NCBI RefSeq assembly: GCF_004005815.1
Contig: NZ_SACK01000001.1
Coordinates: 868,001 to 932,000 of the forward strand
Direction: 5' to 3'
Origin: Mucilaginibacter limnophilus
GTDB lineage: Bacteria; Bacteroidota; Bacteroidia; Sphingobacteriales; Sphingobacteriaceae
Length of the DNA stretch: 64,000 nt
Part shown: in pieces, positions 17,438 to 27,259 of the stretch
Layout of the letters: the number at the start of each line of letters is the position of its first letter
Position numbering within the stretch: position 1 is the first letter of the stretch
Notes under the pieces: model-generated
The model's database searches: none
What the model saw: the letters and a program-made list of their open reading frames with translations, nothing else
What the model was told of the DNA's origin: nothing
Translations under genes and position numbers: made by a program

Positions 17438-18442
17438 ATGTTTATTGTTGAAAGTTACCCATTGGCAGTTCTGTTTTGTGTGATCACCATGCTGTGCTGG
17501 GGTTCGTGGGCCAATACGCAAAAGCTGGTGCACGGCAAATGGCGTTTCGAACTGTTTTACTGGGACTATGTTCTTGGCATTTTATTGTTCTCGCTGGTGG
17601 CCGCATTTACCATGGGCAGTAACGGCACACAAGGTCGCGGTTTTATTGCCGATCTGCAGCAGGCGTTGCCTGCAAATTTGTTAAGCGCCTTTATTGGTGG
17701 TGTAATTTTTAACCTCGCTAACATATTGCTTACAGCCGCAATTGCCATAGCGGGCATGTCGGTAGCATTCCCGGTAGGTATAGGCATAGCGCTTATATTA
17801 GGCGTGATAGTAAATTATGTCGCGCTTGAAAAAGGTAACCCTACTTTACTTGCGCTGGGTATTACACTGGTTACAATAGCTATTATATTAAATGCACGTG
17901 CCTACAGGGTTTCTGCATCAGGCACTAAAACTGCTGGGCTAAAAGGCATAGCCATATCTGTTGTTGCAGGTATCCTAATGTCACTGTTCTACCGCTTTGT
18001 AGCGGCATCAATGGACCTGGATAATTTTGTAAGTCCGGCACCTGGACGTATGACACCTTATACAGCCTCTGTTGTATTTGCGGTGGGTGTTGTAATAAGT
18101 AATATCGTATTTAATACGGCTATTATGCGTCGTCCTGTAGAAGGGCCGCCGGTAACTTATAAAGATTATTTCAAGGGAAGAGGTTCATTTCATTTAACAG
18201 GTATCCTGGGAGGATCGATATGGGCGCTTGGTAATTTGTTCAATCTGATTGCCGCCGGAAAAGCCGGTCCTGCGGTATCATATGGACTTGGGCAGGGCGC
18301 TACACTTGTGGCAGCCATATGGGGTGTGGCAATATGGCGTGAGTTTAAACAATCGCCCCGTAACGTAACAGGACTTTTAACAGGTATGTTTATCTGCTTT
18401 GTTGCAGGCTTGGCAGCTATAATAATTGCGGGGGGTAAATAA
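17438..18442 (+). CDS. DMT-superfamily sugar or nucleoside permease (GRP/ureide-permease-like)
   Basis: 334 residues with about ten hydrophobic helices. The sequence around LCWGSWANTQKL (about 19-30) and IAGMSVAFPVGIGIALILG (about 106-124) resembles the glucose/ribose porter and plant ureide permease branches of the drug/metabolite transporter superfamily. It should carry a small metabolite across the inner membrane. Its place between ribokinase and a GH13 enzyme, in an operon with a nucleoside hydrolase, favours ribose or a nucleoside. The stop and the next gene's ATG share one base (TAATG), implying coupling. Substrate is inference. Confidence 0.8.
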   Translation: MFIVESYPLAVLFCVITMLCWGSWANTQKLVHGKWRFELFYWDYVLGILLFSLVAAFTMGSNGTQGRGFIADLQQALPANLLSAFIGGVIFNLANILLTAAIAIAGMSVAFPVGIGIALILGVIVNYVALEKGNPTLLALGITLVTIAIILNARAYRVSASGTKTAGLKGIAISVVAGILMSLFYRFVAASMDLDNFVSPAPGRMTPYTASVVFAVGVVISNIVFNTAIMRRPVEGPPVTYKDYFKGRGSFHLTGILGGSIWALGNLFNLIAAGKAGPAVSYGLGQGATLVAAIWGVAIWREFKQSPRNVTGLLTGMFICFVAGLAAIIIAGGK

Positions 18443-20448
18443 TGCAGTTAAGTAAGATATACATATTGATAGCACTTTTAACATGCACATTTTTACAAAG
18501 TGTAGCAGGTGATATTACTTTGCATAAAAAAGACGCTACCATCTGGCTACCATCGCAACGCATTACAGGTACAATATCCGGCTTTGCTGCAAAACAACTT
18601 ACTGTCCATCATAATAAAAAGCAATTTAATATTGATGTTGTAAATAATGCTTTCAGTTTTACAATAGATGCTGTTCATGAAAATAAAATATGGGTTGAGG
18701 ATGCAGCAAGCGGTTCAAAATCAACTGTGCTCAATTTAACTTTAGGTTATAACCAGCTGCCTGTAGTAAAACCTGTGCCTGAAGTTAAAGACAATACAGT
18801 AGCGCTTACCTCCGTAGTCTTAAATAATCCCGATAAAAAAGCATTAAAATACTTTTGGAGTGCAGCTAAAGGTAATCCTCAAAAAGTTGTTATTACAAAA
18901 GCCAATAAATCAACAGCAAGTGTGCAAGTACCCGCTGCAAAAGGTGTTTATTATTTCAACCTTCTTGTTGTTGCAGGTGCCGATTCGGCTATATACAAAA
19001 CTTATGTTACACGGGATAAGCAAGGTGTTAAAGCATTTAACATTGATAACGATGCCCCAAAATGGATTGATGACGCGATAATTTACCAAATAACACCTGC
19101 TTACTTTGTAAAAAAAGCTGGTTTTGATGCTATTACCGCCAAGCTTGCCGAGATAAAAGCGCTTGGTGTAAACACTATTTATCTTCAGCCTGTCACCAAA
19201 TCAGAAAAAGGAGGGCAGGCATATGATGTTATTGATTATTTAACCATTGATGAAAGGTTAGGTAATGCACAGCAACTAAAAAAACTTGTTAATTCAGCCA
19301 AAGCGTTAAACCTTCGTGTACTTTTAGATTTAGTGCCTAATCATACTTCTATTAGTCACCCTTATGCAATCGATTGTATAAAAAATGGTACTGATTCTCA
19401 TTACTTTAAATTCTATCAGCATACCAACGATGGCGCACCATATTCGTCATTTTATCATACTGATAGTAACAAATTTGTTTACTACTTCTGGAACGGACTG
19501 GTAAACCTTGATTATCAGAACCCTGAGGTGCAGCAATGGATGATTGAAATATGTAAGTACTGGCTGCGTGAGTTTGATATCGACGGTTATCGTTTTGATG
19601 CCGTATGGGGAATAAATTCACGCACACCAAAATTTGCTCATCGTTTGCGAACCGAACTTAAAATTATTAAACCTGATGTACTGTTACTTGCTGAAGACAA
19701 AGCGACAGATCCGAGTGTATTTGCAAAAGGTTTTGATGCTGCGTACGACTGGACAGCAGATACTGCATGGATATCACAATGGACATGGCAAACACATCAT
19801 GACAATAAAAAAAGCCTCACTATTTTCAATCTTGCTGATAGTACAAAACGTGCAGCTAAATTAAACAAGGCCATTTTTCATGAAACAGTGCTTGATAAGC
19901 CTGTGCTTAGGTTTCTTGAAAATAATGATCTGCCAAGATTCATCGGTTCGCATACGCTGGCACAAACCAAAATGGCTGCGGGTCTGCTATTCGCAATGCC
20001 CGGTATACCAATGCTATTTAACGGACAGGAAATTGGTCGTATAAATCACCCATACAGCGGGCGTACCATTTTTTATGCCGATAAAACCATACAACAGCTT
20101 GATAGTGTGGGAATGATTGCCTATTATAAGCGATTAATTGATCTGCGCAAGCAATATCCGGCGCTTTCACAAAGCAGAACCAATCCGGTACAGGTAACAG
20201 AGGCAAACAACGTAGTAGCACTACACCGCTTTACAGATAAGCAGCATTTTATAGTGCTGTTAAATTTAAGCGGTGCTGCAAATACTGCTACCATAAACAT
20301 GCAAAATGTACAAATGGCTGATAAGCCATTGCTTGCAACAGATGTGTTAACAAATACAAATTATAAACTTAATAAAACCAAATCAGTGTATGAATTAAGC
20401 GTGCCAATGGAAGGGTACGCTGTAAAATGGTTATTGCTCACTAATTAG
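18442..20448 (+). CDS. GH13 alpha-amylase family glycosidase, secreted
   Basis: 668 residues: Sec signal to about 22, N-terminal beta-sandwich region to about 200, GH13 (beta/alpha)8 barrel about 205-570 and a C-terminal beta domain. Conserved regions are DLVPNHTS, GYRFDAVWG (nucleophile Asp386), LLLAEDK (acid Glu418) and FLENNDLPR (Asp496), so the catalytic triad is complete. Likely cleaves alpha-glucosidic bonds in the periplasm, with a cyclomaltodextrinase/neopullulanase-type layout. Starts in a 1-nt overlap with the permease stop. Codon use looks somewhat more AT-rich than the neighbours, which is weak evidence of a different history. Confidence 0.9.
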   Translation: MQLSKIYILIALLTCTFLQSVAGDITLHKKDATIWLPSQRITGTISGFAAKQLTVHHNKKQFNIDVVNNAFSFTIDAVHENKIWVEDAASGSKSTVLNLTLGYNQLPVVKPVPEVKDNTVALTSVVLNNPDKKALKYFWSAAKGNPQKVVITKANKSTASVQVPAAKGVYYFNLLVVAGADSAIYKTYVTRDKQGVKAFNIDNDAPKWIDDAIIYQITPAYFVKKAGFDAITAKLAEIKALGVNTIYLQPVTKSEKGGQAYDVIDYLTIDERLGNAQQLKKLVNSAKALNLRVLLDLVPNHTSISHPYAIDCIKNGTDSHYFKFYQHTNDGAPYSSFYHTDSNKFVYYFWNGLVNLDYQNPEVQQWMIEICKYWLREFDIDGYRFDAVWGINSRTPKFAHRLRTELKIIKPDVLLLAEDKATDPSVFAKGFDAAYDWTADTAWISQWTWQTHHDNKKSLTIFNLADSTKRAAKLNKAIFHETVLDKPVLRFLENNDLPRFIGSHTLAQTKMAAGLLFAMPGIPMLFNGQEIGRINHPYSGRTIFYADKTIQQLDSVGMIAYYKRLIDLRKQYPALSQSRTNPVQVTEANNVVALHRFTDKQHFIVLLNLSGAANTATINMQNVQMADKPLLATDVLTNTNYKLNKTKSVYELSVPMEGYAVKWLLLTN

Positions 20449-20467
20449 TTAACTTAAATATGTTCAT

Positions 20468-23400
20468 ATGAGAATTTTTACTAACCTGAGCCATAGGTGG
20501 CCAAAATGGCTGTTTATGTTGCTTTTAATTTTTAGTGTTGGCACGAAGGTGCTGGCACAAAACGGCGCGGTAGTTACAGGTACCGTGATGGACGAGAAGG
20601 GAGAGATGTTGCCAGGTGTTACCATTCGTTTAAAGGGCACAATCCAGGGCACTGTGAGTGATGCTAACGGTAAGTATAGTGTAAACGTTCCCGGTGGTAA
20701 AGGCGTATTGGTTGTATCGTATGTCGGTTTCCTTACGCAAGAGGTAGCTGTAAGCGGTCAAAGCACTTTACGCATTACACTTATCGGTGATGCAAAAGCG
20801 CTTAATGAAGTAGTAGTAATTGGTTACGGCGTACAAAAACGTGAAACGGTAACCGGGGCTATAGCTACTGTTAAAGCGGAAGATTTTAATACCGGTTTAA
20901 TATCCGATCCCATTACGTTGGTTGCAGGTAAAGTGGCTGGTTTAGCTGTAAGCCGTACATCCTCTGATCCTAACTCAGGTGCAAGTTTCTTACTAAGGGG
21001 AGCTTCATCTGTTTATGGTAATAACGGCCCTTTGATTGTAATTGACGGCGTTCCGAATGGGGATTTGCAAACTATTGCACCTGCTGATATTGCCTCAATT
21101 GACATTTTGAAAGATGGTTCGGCTGCTGCAATTTATGGGTCGCGTGCTACAGGCGGTGTAATTATAGTAACAACCAAAAGGGGCAAAACCGGTGCTGCTA
21201 CTATAACCTATAATGGCAGTATTGCTTTTGATCAGATTGCCAGAAGGTATGATATGCTTAATGCGGGGCAGTATAAGCAGCTTGGAGAGGAAAACGAAAT
21301 TGCTGTTGATGATAGGGGGGCAAATACAAACTGGCTGGATGAAATTACACGTACACCGGTAAGCAATGTTCATAACCTTTCGGTAAATGGCGGTAATGAT
21401 AATACAAATTATTATGCCTCTATAAACTATCGGAATTTTGAAGGTATAGATGACGCAACCTCCCGTAAATCAATCAACGGTACGTTAAGGTTGAATACCA
21501 AAGGTTTCAACGACAAGCTTGACTTCTCATTAAACCTCACTAATACTTTTGACGACCGCAGCTTTGCAAATTATGGCGCTATGGCACAAGCGTTAAATAT
21601 GCTTCCAACTTATCCTGTCAGGAATGAGGATGGTACTTTTTTTGAAAACCCTGATATTGCCTACCTGCTGCAATGGAATCCTGTTGCAAATCTGGCTAAC
21701 AATAAAAACACCGCTGAAGAATCGCGGTTTCAGGGTACAGCTACAGCCAGTTATAAAATACTGCCGACTTTTAAAGCTAATTTAAGCTATTCAATGATTA
21801 AAAACGGTTATCTGAATAACTCGTTTAGCAGTAATCAAGACTTTTTTCAGGTTCAGTATCAAACCGGTGGCCAGGCTTCAAGGTCACAAAACAATTTTTC
21901 AAGCAACATAATCGAAGGTACCTTAACATATACAAAACAGTTTGATAAACACAACATCGATCTGTTAGGTGGTTATTCATATCAAAGAGAATTTAACGAT
22001 TATTTTGGCGCAGGAAATAATAGCTTCAATACCAATGCCTTCTTATATTATAATCTTGGCGCAGGTAACGCTTTAAATAATTTAGATCCGCTTGCAAACC
22101 GTAGTGGTGTGTTTGTAGGCAGTGGTGCAAGCGAGCGCAAATTAGTTGCTTTCTTTGGCCGTATTCTTTATAATTATAATGAGAAATACCTGGTTAACCT
22201 AAGCTATCGCCGTGAAGGGTCAACCGTTTTAGGGGCAGAGAATAAATGGGGCGGTTTTCCGTCAGCATCAGCCGGCTGGGTTATCTCAAAAGAAAACTTC
22301 CTTGAAAACAGTACAATAGTCAAAAACCTGAAATTGCGTGGCGGCTACGGTGTTACAGGCAACCAGCAAAGCTTAAGCCCATATCAATCATTACTGATAT
22401 TGAAACCTTACTCAATTTATCAGAATGGCTATTTAGGCGACGGGCAAACCGGCCAGTGGGTATTGCCATATGGGCCGGCTATTAACGCCAATCCGGCACT
22501 GAAATGGGAAATAAAGAAAGAGGTAAACGTTGGTTTTGATTTTGCATTGTTTAACAACAGCTGGCTAACCGGTTCAATTGATTATTACCACCGTAAGATA
22601 GAGAACCTTATAGGTAACTATACAGCTCAGCTTCCTTCGCAAATTTATCCAAGCATTTTTGCTAACGCGGGGCACATGGTTAACAAAGGATTTGAAGCCG
22701 TGTTGAATGCTCAGGTAGTTAAAAATAGCAAATTTAGCTGGAACGTAAGCTTTACCGGCGCTTACAACCAAAATGAGGTTGTATCAGTACAAAGCGAACA
22801 ATTTAAAGGTACATCACTTAACATCACAAATACAGGTGTAGGCTTTACCCAGCGTGTAGCTGAAGGTTACCCGATTGGCGTATTTTACGGACGTAAATTT
22901 GCCGGATTTAGTGAAGATGGAAAATGGTTATTTTACAATCAGGCCGGCGAAGCTGTATTGGCTGAAGAAGCGGGTGACAGTTATTTCTATCTTGGCAGCG
23001 GAGTGCCGAAATATACTTTGGGTTTAACCAATAATTTAAGGTTTGGTAATTTTGACGCTACGATTTTATTAAGAAGCGCCTTAGGCTTTAAAGCACTTAA
23101 TGGCAAGCGTATATTCCACGAAAACCTGAGTAACTTCACTACCATGAACCTTTTCACATCGGCATTGAATAATGCGGTGAAAGATCAGATGTATTTTTCA
23201 GACTATTACCTTGAAAAAGGAGATTACCTGAAAGTTGATAATTTAACTATCGGTTATACATTTCCTGTAAAATCGGGCGGTTATGTTAAAAGTTTACGCT
23301 TGTTTGCAACCTCAACTAATTTGTTAACATTCACAGGTTTTTCAGGAAGTGATCCTGAGCTACCGTTAACCGTTGACCTGACAAGTGACAATGAATTTAC

Positions 23401-23482
23401 TGTAGGGCCCGGTGTTGAGCCAAATTACAGCTATTATCCGTATACCCGAACCTTCACTTTTGGTGTAACAGCAAGTTTTTAA
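20468..23482 (+). CDS. susC: SusC/RagA-type TonB-linked outer membrane transporter
   Basis: 1004 residues. Signal peptide cut near VLA|Q (30/31), carboxypeptidase-regulatory-like domain about 36-115, plug domain beginning at ALNEVVVIGYG with the typical DILKDGSAAAIYGSRATGGV segment near 215, then a 22-strand barrel ending FGVTASF with terminal Phe. Imports oligosaccharides or similar ligands with its SusD partner, 20 nt downstream. It is embedded in the eleven-gene operon with oxidoreductases instead of the usual row of hydrolases. The substrate cannot be read from the sequence. Confidence 0.95.
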   Translation: MRIFTNLSHRWPKWLFMLLLIFSVGTKVLAQNGAVVTGTVMDEKGEMLPGVTIRLKGTIQGTVSDANGKYSVNVPGGKGVLVVSYVGFLTQEVAVSGQSTLRITLIGDAKALNEVVVIGYGVQKRETVTGAIATVKAEDFNTGLISDPITLVAGKVAGLAVSRTSSDPNSGASFLLRGASSVYGNNGPLIVIDGVPNGDLQTIAPADIASIDILKDGSAAAIYGSRATGGVIIVTTKRGKTGAATITYNGSIAFDQIARRYDMLNAGQYKQLGEENEIAVDDRGANTNWLDEITRTPVSNVHNLSVNGGNDNTNYYASINYRNFEGIDDATSRKSINGTLRLNTKGFNDKLDFSLNLTNTFDDRSFANYGAMAQALNMLPTYPVRNEDGTFFENPDIAYLLQWNPVANLANNKNTAEESRFQGTATASYKILPTFKANLSYSMIKNGYLNNSFSSNQDFFQVQYQTGGQASRSQNNFSSNIIEGTLTYTKQFDKHNIDLLGGYSYQREFNDYFGAGNNSFNTNAFLYYNLGAGNALNNLDPLANRSGVFVGSGASERKLVAFFGRILYNYNEKYLVNLSYRREGSTVLGAENKWGGFPSASAGWVISKENFLENSTIVKNLKLRGGYGVTGNQQSLSPYQSLLILKPYSIYQNGYLGDGQTGQWVLPYGPAINANPALKWEIKKEVNVGFDFALFNNSWLTGSIDYYHRKIENLIGNYTAQLPSQIYPSIFANAGHMVNKGFEAVLNAQVVKNSKFSWNVSFTGAYNQNEVVSVQSEQFKGTSLNITNTGVGFTQRVAEGYPIGVFYGRKFAGFSEDGKWLFYNQAGEAVLAEEAGDSYFYLGSGVPKYTLGLTNNLRFGNFDATILLRSALGFKALNGKRIFHENLSNFTTMNLFTSALNNAVKDQMYFSDYYLEKGDYLKVDNLTIGYTFPVKSGGYVKSLRLFATSTNLLTFTGFSGSDPELPLTVDLTSDNEFTVGPGVEPNYSYYPYTRTFTFGVTASF

Positions 23483-23502
23483 CCTTTAATGTTAAGACAA
23501 TT

Positions 23503-25056
23503 ATGAAAAATAGAAAATATATATACAAGGCCTGTATTGCTGTAATAACAACCGCCTTGTTTACCTTCAGCAGCTGTACCAAGCTGGATGAAAAGGTTTA
23601 CGATTCAACTACGCCTGACAATTATTATCAAACAAAAGATCAGGTATTATCAGGCTATGTAATGCCTTACGCTTTTATACAAACCCATATTTACCAGGTA
23701 CATTTTGCACTTCAGGAATTTGTTACCGATGAAGCGGTAGCGCCGGTTCGCGGCGGATATGTTGACCAGAACGGAGCTTGGAATCGTTTTCACAGACATA
23801 CATGGACATCGGCAGAGCCATGGATAGAATTGGAGTGGAATGATATGTACCAGGCCATTGGTTTTTGTAACGCATTTATTGATGCGATAACAAATAAAGA
23901 TATAAGCGGCATGGGGTTAGAAATCAGTAAAGAACAAATGATAGCCGAAATTAAATTAGTGCGTGCCTTGCACTATTATTGGGCCTGGAGTGATTTTGGA
24001 AACATTCCTGTAGTTGAGCATGTTGGCGAACAAAGTCCGGCTACTAAATCTGCAGCTGAGGTTTTTAGCTGGATAGAGAAAGAAATAAAAGACAATATTC
24101 CACTATTGGGTGATAAAGGTGATCCGCTTTGGTACGGGCATTTTACCAAGAACGCCGCACGCGCTTTACTTGCCAAATTGTATTTGAATGCCGAGGCTGT
24201 AATGGGAACAGCGCACTGGGATGATTGTATTGAACAATGTAATGCGATTATTAACTCGGGCGAGTACACACTTGATGAAGCCTGGAACACACCGTTCCTG
24301 GTACACAACGAAAGTAGTCAGGAGAACATATTTGTAGTGCCTTTTGACGCCAATCGTGCTCAGCAATTTAATGCTGCGCAACAGCAGCTGCATTGGAGCC
24401 TTGCGCCTGTAAAATATGGCTTGGAAGACGCCTGGTACAAAACGGTTACTGAAGAGTCGTTCTTCAATCTTTTTCAGGATAATGACTTCCGTAAACAGCA
24501 ATGGCTTTACGGTCCGCAGTTCTATACTGATGAAAATGGTGAAGAACAACCTGTTTACGATGGTGAAGAGCAACTTGTGTTGAACCCGCATATCGAGGCT
24601 TTGGAAAACTTTGAAGGCGGCTGGACAGATGGCGTAGTGAATATAAAGTATGAGGTTGAATACAGCACATTGCCTAATATGAGTAATGACCTGGTGGTTT
24701 TCCGACTCTCAGATATCATGTTTATGAAGGCCGAAAGTTTAATGCGTAAAAACGGTGGTTCAGCAACGTCTGAAGCGGTCAATCTGATAAATGACGTAAG
24801 GGCACGCAGCTTTGAGGCCGGCGACCCGGATGCCACTTATACCACCGGTACATTAACGCTTGACGAACTGCTTAACGAACGTGGTCGTGAATTTGCTTAT
24901 GAAATGTACCGCAGGGAAGACTTGATACGTTTTGGCCACTTTAACGATGAGTGGTGGGAAAAGCCGGCATCACAGCCTTTCCGCAAATTTTTCCCAATAC
25001 CGTTTAACGCTATAACAGCTAACCCGGCACTAAAACAAAATCCAGGTTATAATTAA
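23503..25056 (+). CDS. susD: SusD/RagB-type surface glycan-binding lipoprotein
   Basis: 517 residues with lipidation at Cys25 (TFSSCTKLDE). The N-terminal SusD-like region contains the TPR helices (KLVRALHYYWAWSDFGNIPVV near 150-170), and the C-terminal RagB/SusD domain ends with LLNERGREFAYEMYRREDLIRFG and the family tail NPALKQNPGYN. It forms the lid of the SusC barrel and binds ligand at the cell surface. A stem-loop follows 6 nt after the stop, before the quinoprotein gene. Confidence 0.95.
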   Translation: MKNRKYIYKACIAVITTALFTFSSCTKLDEKVYDSTTPDNYYQTKDQVLSGYVMPYAFIQTHIYQVHFALQEFVTDEAVAPVRGGYVDQNGAWNRFHRHTWTSAEPWIELEWNDMYQAIGFCNAFIDAITNKDISGMGLEISKEQMIAEIKLVRALHYYWAWSDFGNIPVVEHVGEQSPATKSAAEVFSWIEKEIKDNIPLLGDKGDPLWYGHFTKNAARALLAKLYLNAEAVMGTAHWDDCIEQCNAIINSGEYTLDEAWNTPFLVHNESSQENIFVVPFDANRAQQFNAAQQQLHWSLAPVKYGLEDAWYKTVTEESFFNLFQDNDFRKQQWLYGPQFYTDENGEEQPVYDGEEQLVLNPHIEALENFEGGWTDGVVNIKYEVEYSTLPNMSNDLVVFRLSDIMFMKAESLMRKNGGSATSEAVNLINDVRARSFEAGDPDATYTTGTLTLDELLNERGREFAYEMYRREDLIRFGHFNDEWWEKPASQPFRKFFPIPFNAITANPALKQNPGYN

Positions 25057-25062
25057 TATCAG

Positions 25063-25096
25063 GAACCACGGCAGCTTTATTGCCGTGGTTCTTTAA
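25063..25096 (+). terminator. Intra-operon stem-loop after susD
   Basis: Perfect 11-bp stem GAACCACGGCA / TGCCGTGGTTC (25063-25073, 25081-25091), 7-nt loop, then TTTAATTA. The short T run suggests partial termination or a 3'-end stabiliser between susC/susD and the downstream enzyme genes, 39 nt before the next ATG. Confidence 0.65.
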
Positions 25097-25135
25097 TTAC
25101 ATCAACCAGTATCTAATTAAGATTTTATCTTACAA

Positions 25136-27256
25136 ATGAGAAAAATATATACTATCGGAATTTTGGCGTTAAGCGTTTTAGCTGCTGCATGTAATTCCGA
25201 TAAACCATCTTTCGGCTCAAAACAATGGGCAGAATACCTCGGTGGACCCGAGCGTAATCATTATTCTACACTTGAGCAGATCAACCCATCAAATGTAAAA
25301 CAACTGCAGGTTGCGTGGGAATACCATACGCTTGATTCGGGCCAGATACAATGCAATCCTATCATTGTAGACAGCATTTTATATGGTATGACGGCTACTA
25401 CCGAGCCTTTTGCAATCAACGCCGCTACAGGTAAAGAAATATGGCGTGTACAAAGCGAAGGTACCGATCAGTTTAGTACAAGCCGTGGTGTAAGCTACTG
25501 GCAAAAAGGTGACAATAAACGCATTTTATATACAAACGGGCCATGGTTGTATGCAGTAAACGCGGCTGACGGTAAGCCTGTTTTATCGTTTGGCGATAAA
25601 GGTCGCGTGAGCTTAAAAGCGGGTCTTGGCAAAACGGCCATTGATAAAATGGTGATATCAAACACACCCGGCACTGTTTATGAAGATTTGATTGTGATGC
25701 CTTTACGTGTATCTGAAGGTACCGACGCAGCATTGGGATTCATACAGGCTTTCAATATTGTTACCGGTAAAATTGCATGGGTTTTCCATACCATACCTTT
25801 GCCTGGCGAATATGGTTACAATACATGGCCGCCTGAAACTTATAAAAATACTGAAGTAGGAGGAGGCAACAACTGGTCGGGCATGTCCGTTGATCGTGAG
25901 CGCGGAATAATATATATTCCAACCGGATCAGCCGCGTATGATTTTTATGGCGCTAACCGTAAGGGTACCAACCTGTTTGCCAATTGTTTGCTGGCGCTTG
26001 ATGCCAAAACCGGTAAACGCAAATGGCACTTTCAGTTTGTACACCATGATATTCTTGATAGAGATCCGCCGGCTCCGCCAAACCTGATTACGATTACCCG
26101 CGACGGTAAAAAGATTGATGCCGTAGCACAGGTAACCAAGCAGGGACTTGTCTTTGTATTCGACAGGGAAACAGGTAAGCCTTTGTTCCCGATAGAAGAA
26201 AGAAAAGTACCGCAATCAGACATTCCGGGTGAAGAAAGCTGGCCGACCCAGCCATTCCCGGTTAAGCCTGCGCCATATGCAAGGCAAACCTTTACCGAAG
26301 CTGATGTAAGCCCGCTGGCCGAGAACAGGCAAGAGTTGCTCGATCTGTTCAGGCAAAGCCGTTCGGAAGGTATATTCACGCCGCTTAGCGAAAAAGGTAC
26401 GATAATTTACCCAGGCCTCGACGGCGGTGCCGAATGGGGCGGAGCAGGTGTTGACCCGGATGGTATAATGTATGTTAACAGCAGCGAGATGCCATGGCGG
26501 ATATCTTTAGGGCCATCAGCAACTGAAGAACAGTTGGTGAGCATGACACCCGGTGAAAGCATCTATATGATGACCTGTACGGCATGCCATGGTACCGAGC
26601 GTAAAGGAAATCCAAAAAGTGGCTTCCCTTCATTGGTGGACATTAAATCTCGCAGAGATAAGAACTTTGTAAAAAATATTGTATCGCATGGCAAAGGTAT
26701 GATGCCTGCTTTCCCGAAAATTACCGAGAAACAAAAAGAATCGCTGGTTGGATTTCTGTTTGGTGATGAGAAGGTTGAAGCCAAAGAGCCGGGGTTGGCT
26801 AAAGAACCGGGCAAAACCAAAACTACGTATTCAATATCAGGCTACAGCAAGTTTATTGATAAAAACGGTTATCCGGCAGTGCGCCCGCCATGGGGTACGC
26901 TTAATGCCATCAACCTGAATACCGGCGAATATGTATGGAAAGTTACCTACGGTGAATTTCCTGAACTGATGGCTAAAGGCATACCGCAAACCGGTGCCGA
27001 AAGCTACGGCGGTCCGGTGGTAACAGCAAGCGGACTGATATTTATTGCAGGTACAAAGGACAGTAAATTCCGTGCATACGATAAAAAGACAGGTAAGTTG
27101 CTATGGGAAACCAAGCTTCCTGCGGCCGGTTTTGCCACGCCAAGTACCTATGAAGTTAATGGTAAGCAGTATGTAGTTATTGCCTGCGGCGGCACAAAAC
27201 TTGAATCGCCTTCGGGAGATAGTTATGTGGCATTTGCTTTACCTGATAAAAAATAA
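25136..27256 (+). CDS. PQQ-type quinoprotein dehydrogenase with inserted cytochrome c domain
   Basis: 706 residues with a lipoprotein signal ending at Cys19 (LAAACN). It resembles membrane-type PQQ glucose/alcohol dehydrogenases: tryptophan-docking propeller repeats such as ALDAKTGKRKWHFQ and NLNTGEYVWKVTYGEFPE. A c-type haem site CTACHG (Cys481, Cys484, His485) with distal Met near GMMPAF sits between propeller blades, with about 140 propeller residues after it, so the cytochrome is an insertion and not a tail. It should oxidise a sugar or alcohol in the periplasm and pass electrons internally to haem. 3 nt before the isomerase gene. Confidence 0.85.
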   Translation: MRKIYTIGILALSVLAAACNSDKPSFGSKQWAEYLGGPERNHYSTLEQINPSNVKQLQVAWEYHTLDSGQIQCNPIIVDSILYGMTATTEPFAINAATGKEIWRVQSEGTDQFSTSRGVSYWQKGDNKRILYTNGPWLYAVNAADGKPVLSFGDKGRVSLKAGLGKTAIDKMVISNTPGTVYEDLIVMPLRVSEGTDAALGFIQAFNIVTGKIAWVFHTIPLPGEYGYNTWPPETYKNTEVGGGNNWSGMSVDRERGIIYIPTGSAAYDFYGANRKGTNLFANCLLALDAKTGKRKWHFQFVHHDILDRDPPAPPNLITITRDGKKIDAVAQVTKQGLVFVFDRETGKPLFPIEERKVPQSDIPGEESWPTQPFPVKPAPYARQTFTEADVSPLAENRQELLDLFRQSRSEGIFTPLSEKGTIIYPGLDGGAEWGGAGVDPDGIMYVNSSEMPWRISLGPSATEEQLVSMTPGESIYMMTCTACHGTERKGNPKSGFPSLVDIKSRRDKNFVKNIVSHGKGMMPAFPKITEKQKESLVGFLFGDEKVEAKEPGLAKEPGKTKTTYSISGYSKFIDKNGYPAVRPPWGTLNAINLNTGEYVWKVTYGEFPELMAKGIPQTGAESYGGPVVTASGLIFIAGTKDSKFRAYDKKTGKLLWETKLPAAGFATPSTYEVNGKQYVVIACGGTKLESPSGDSYVAFALPDKK

Positions 27257-27259
27257 GGT

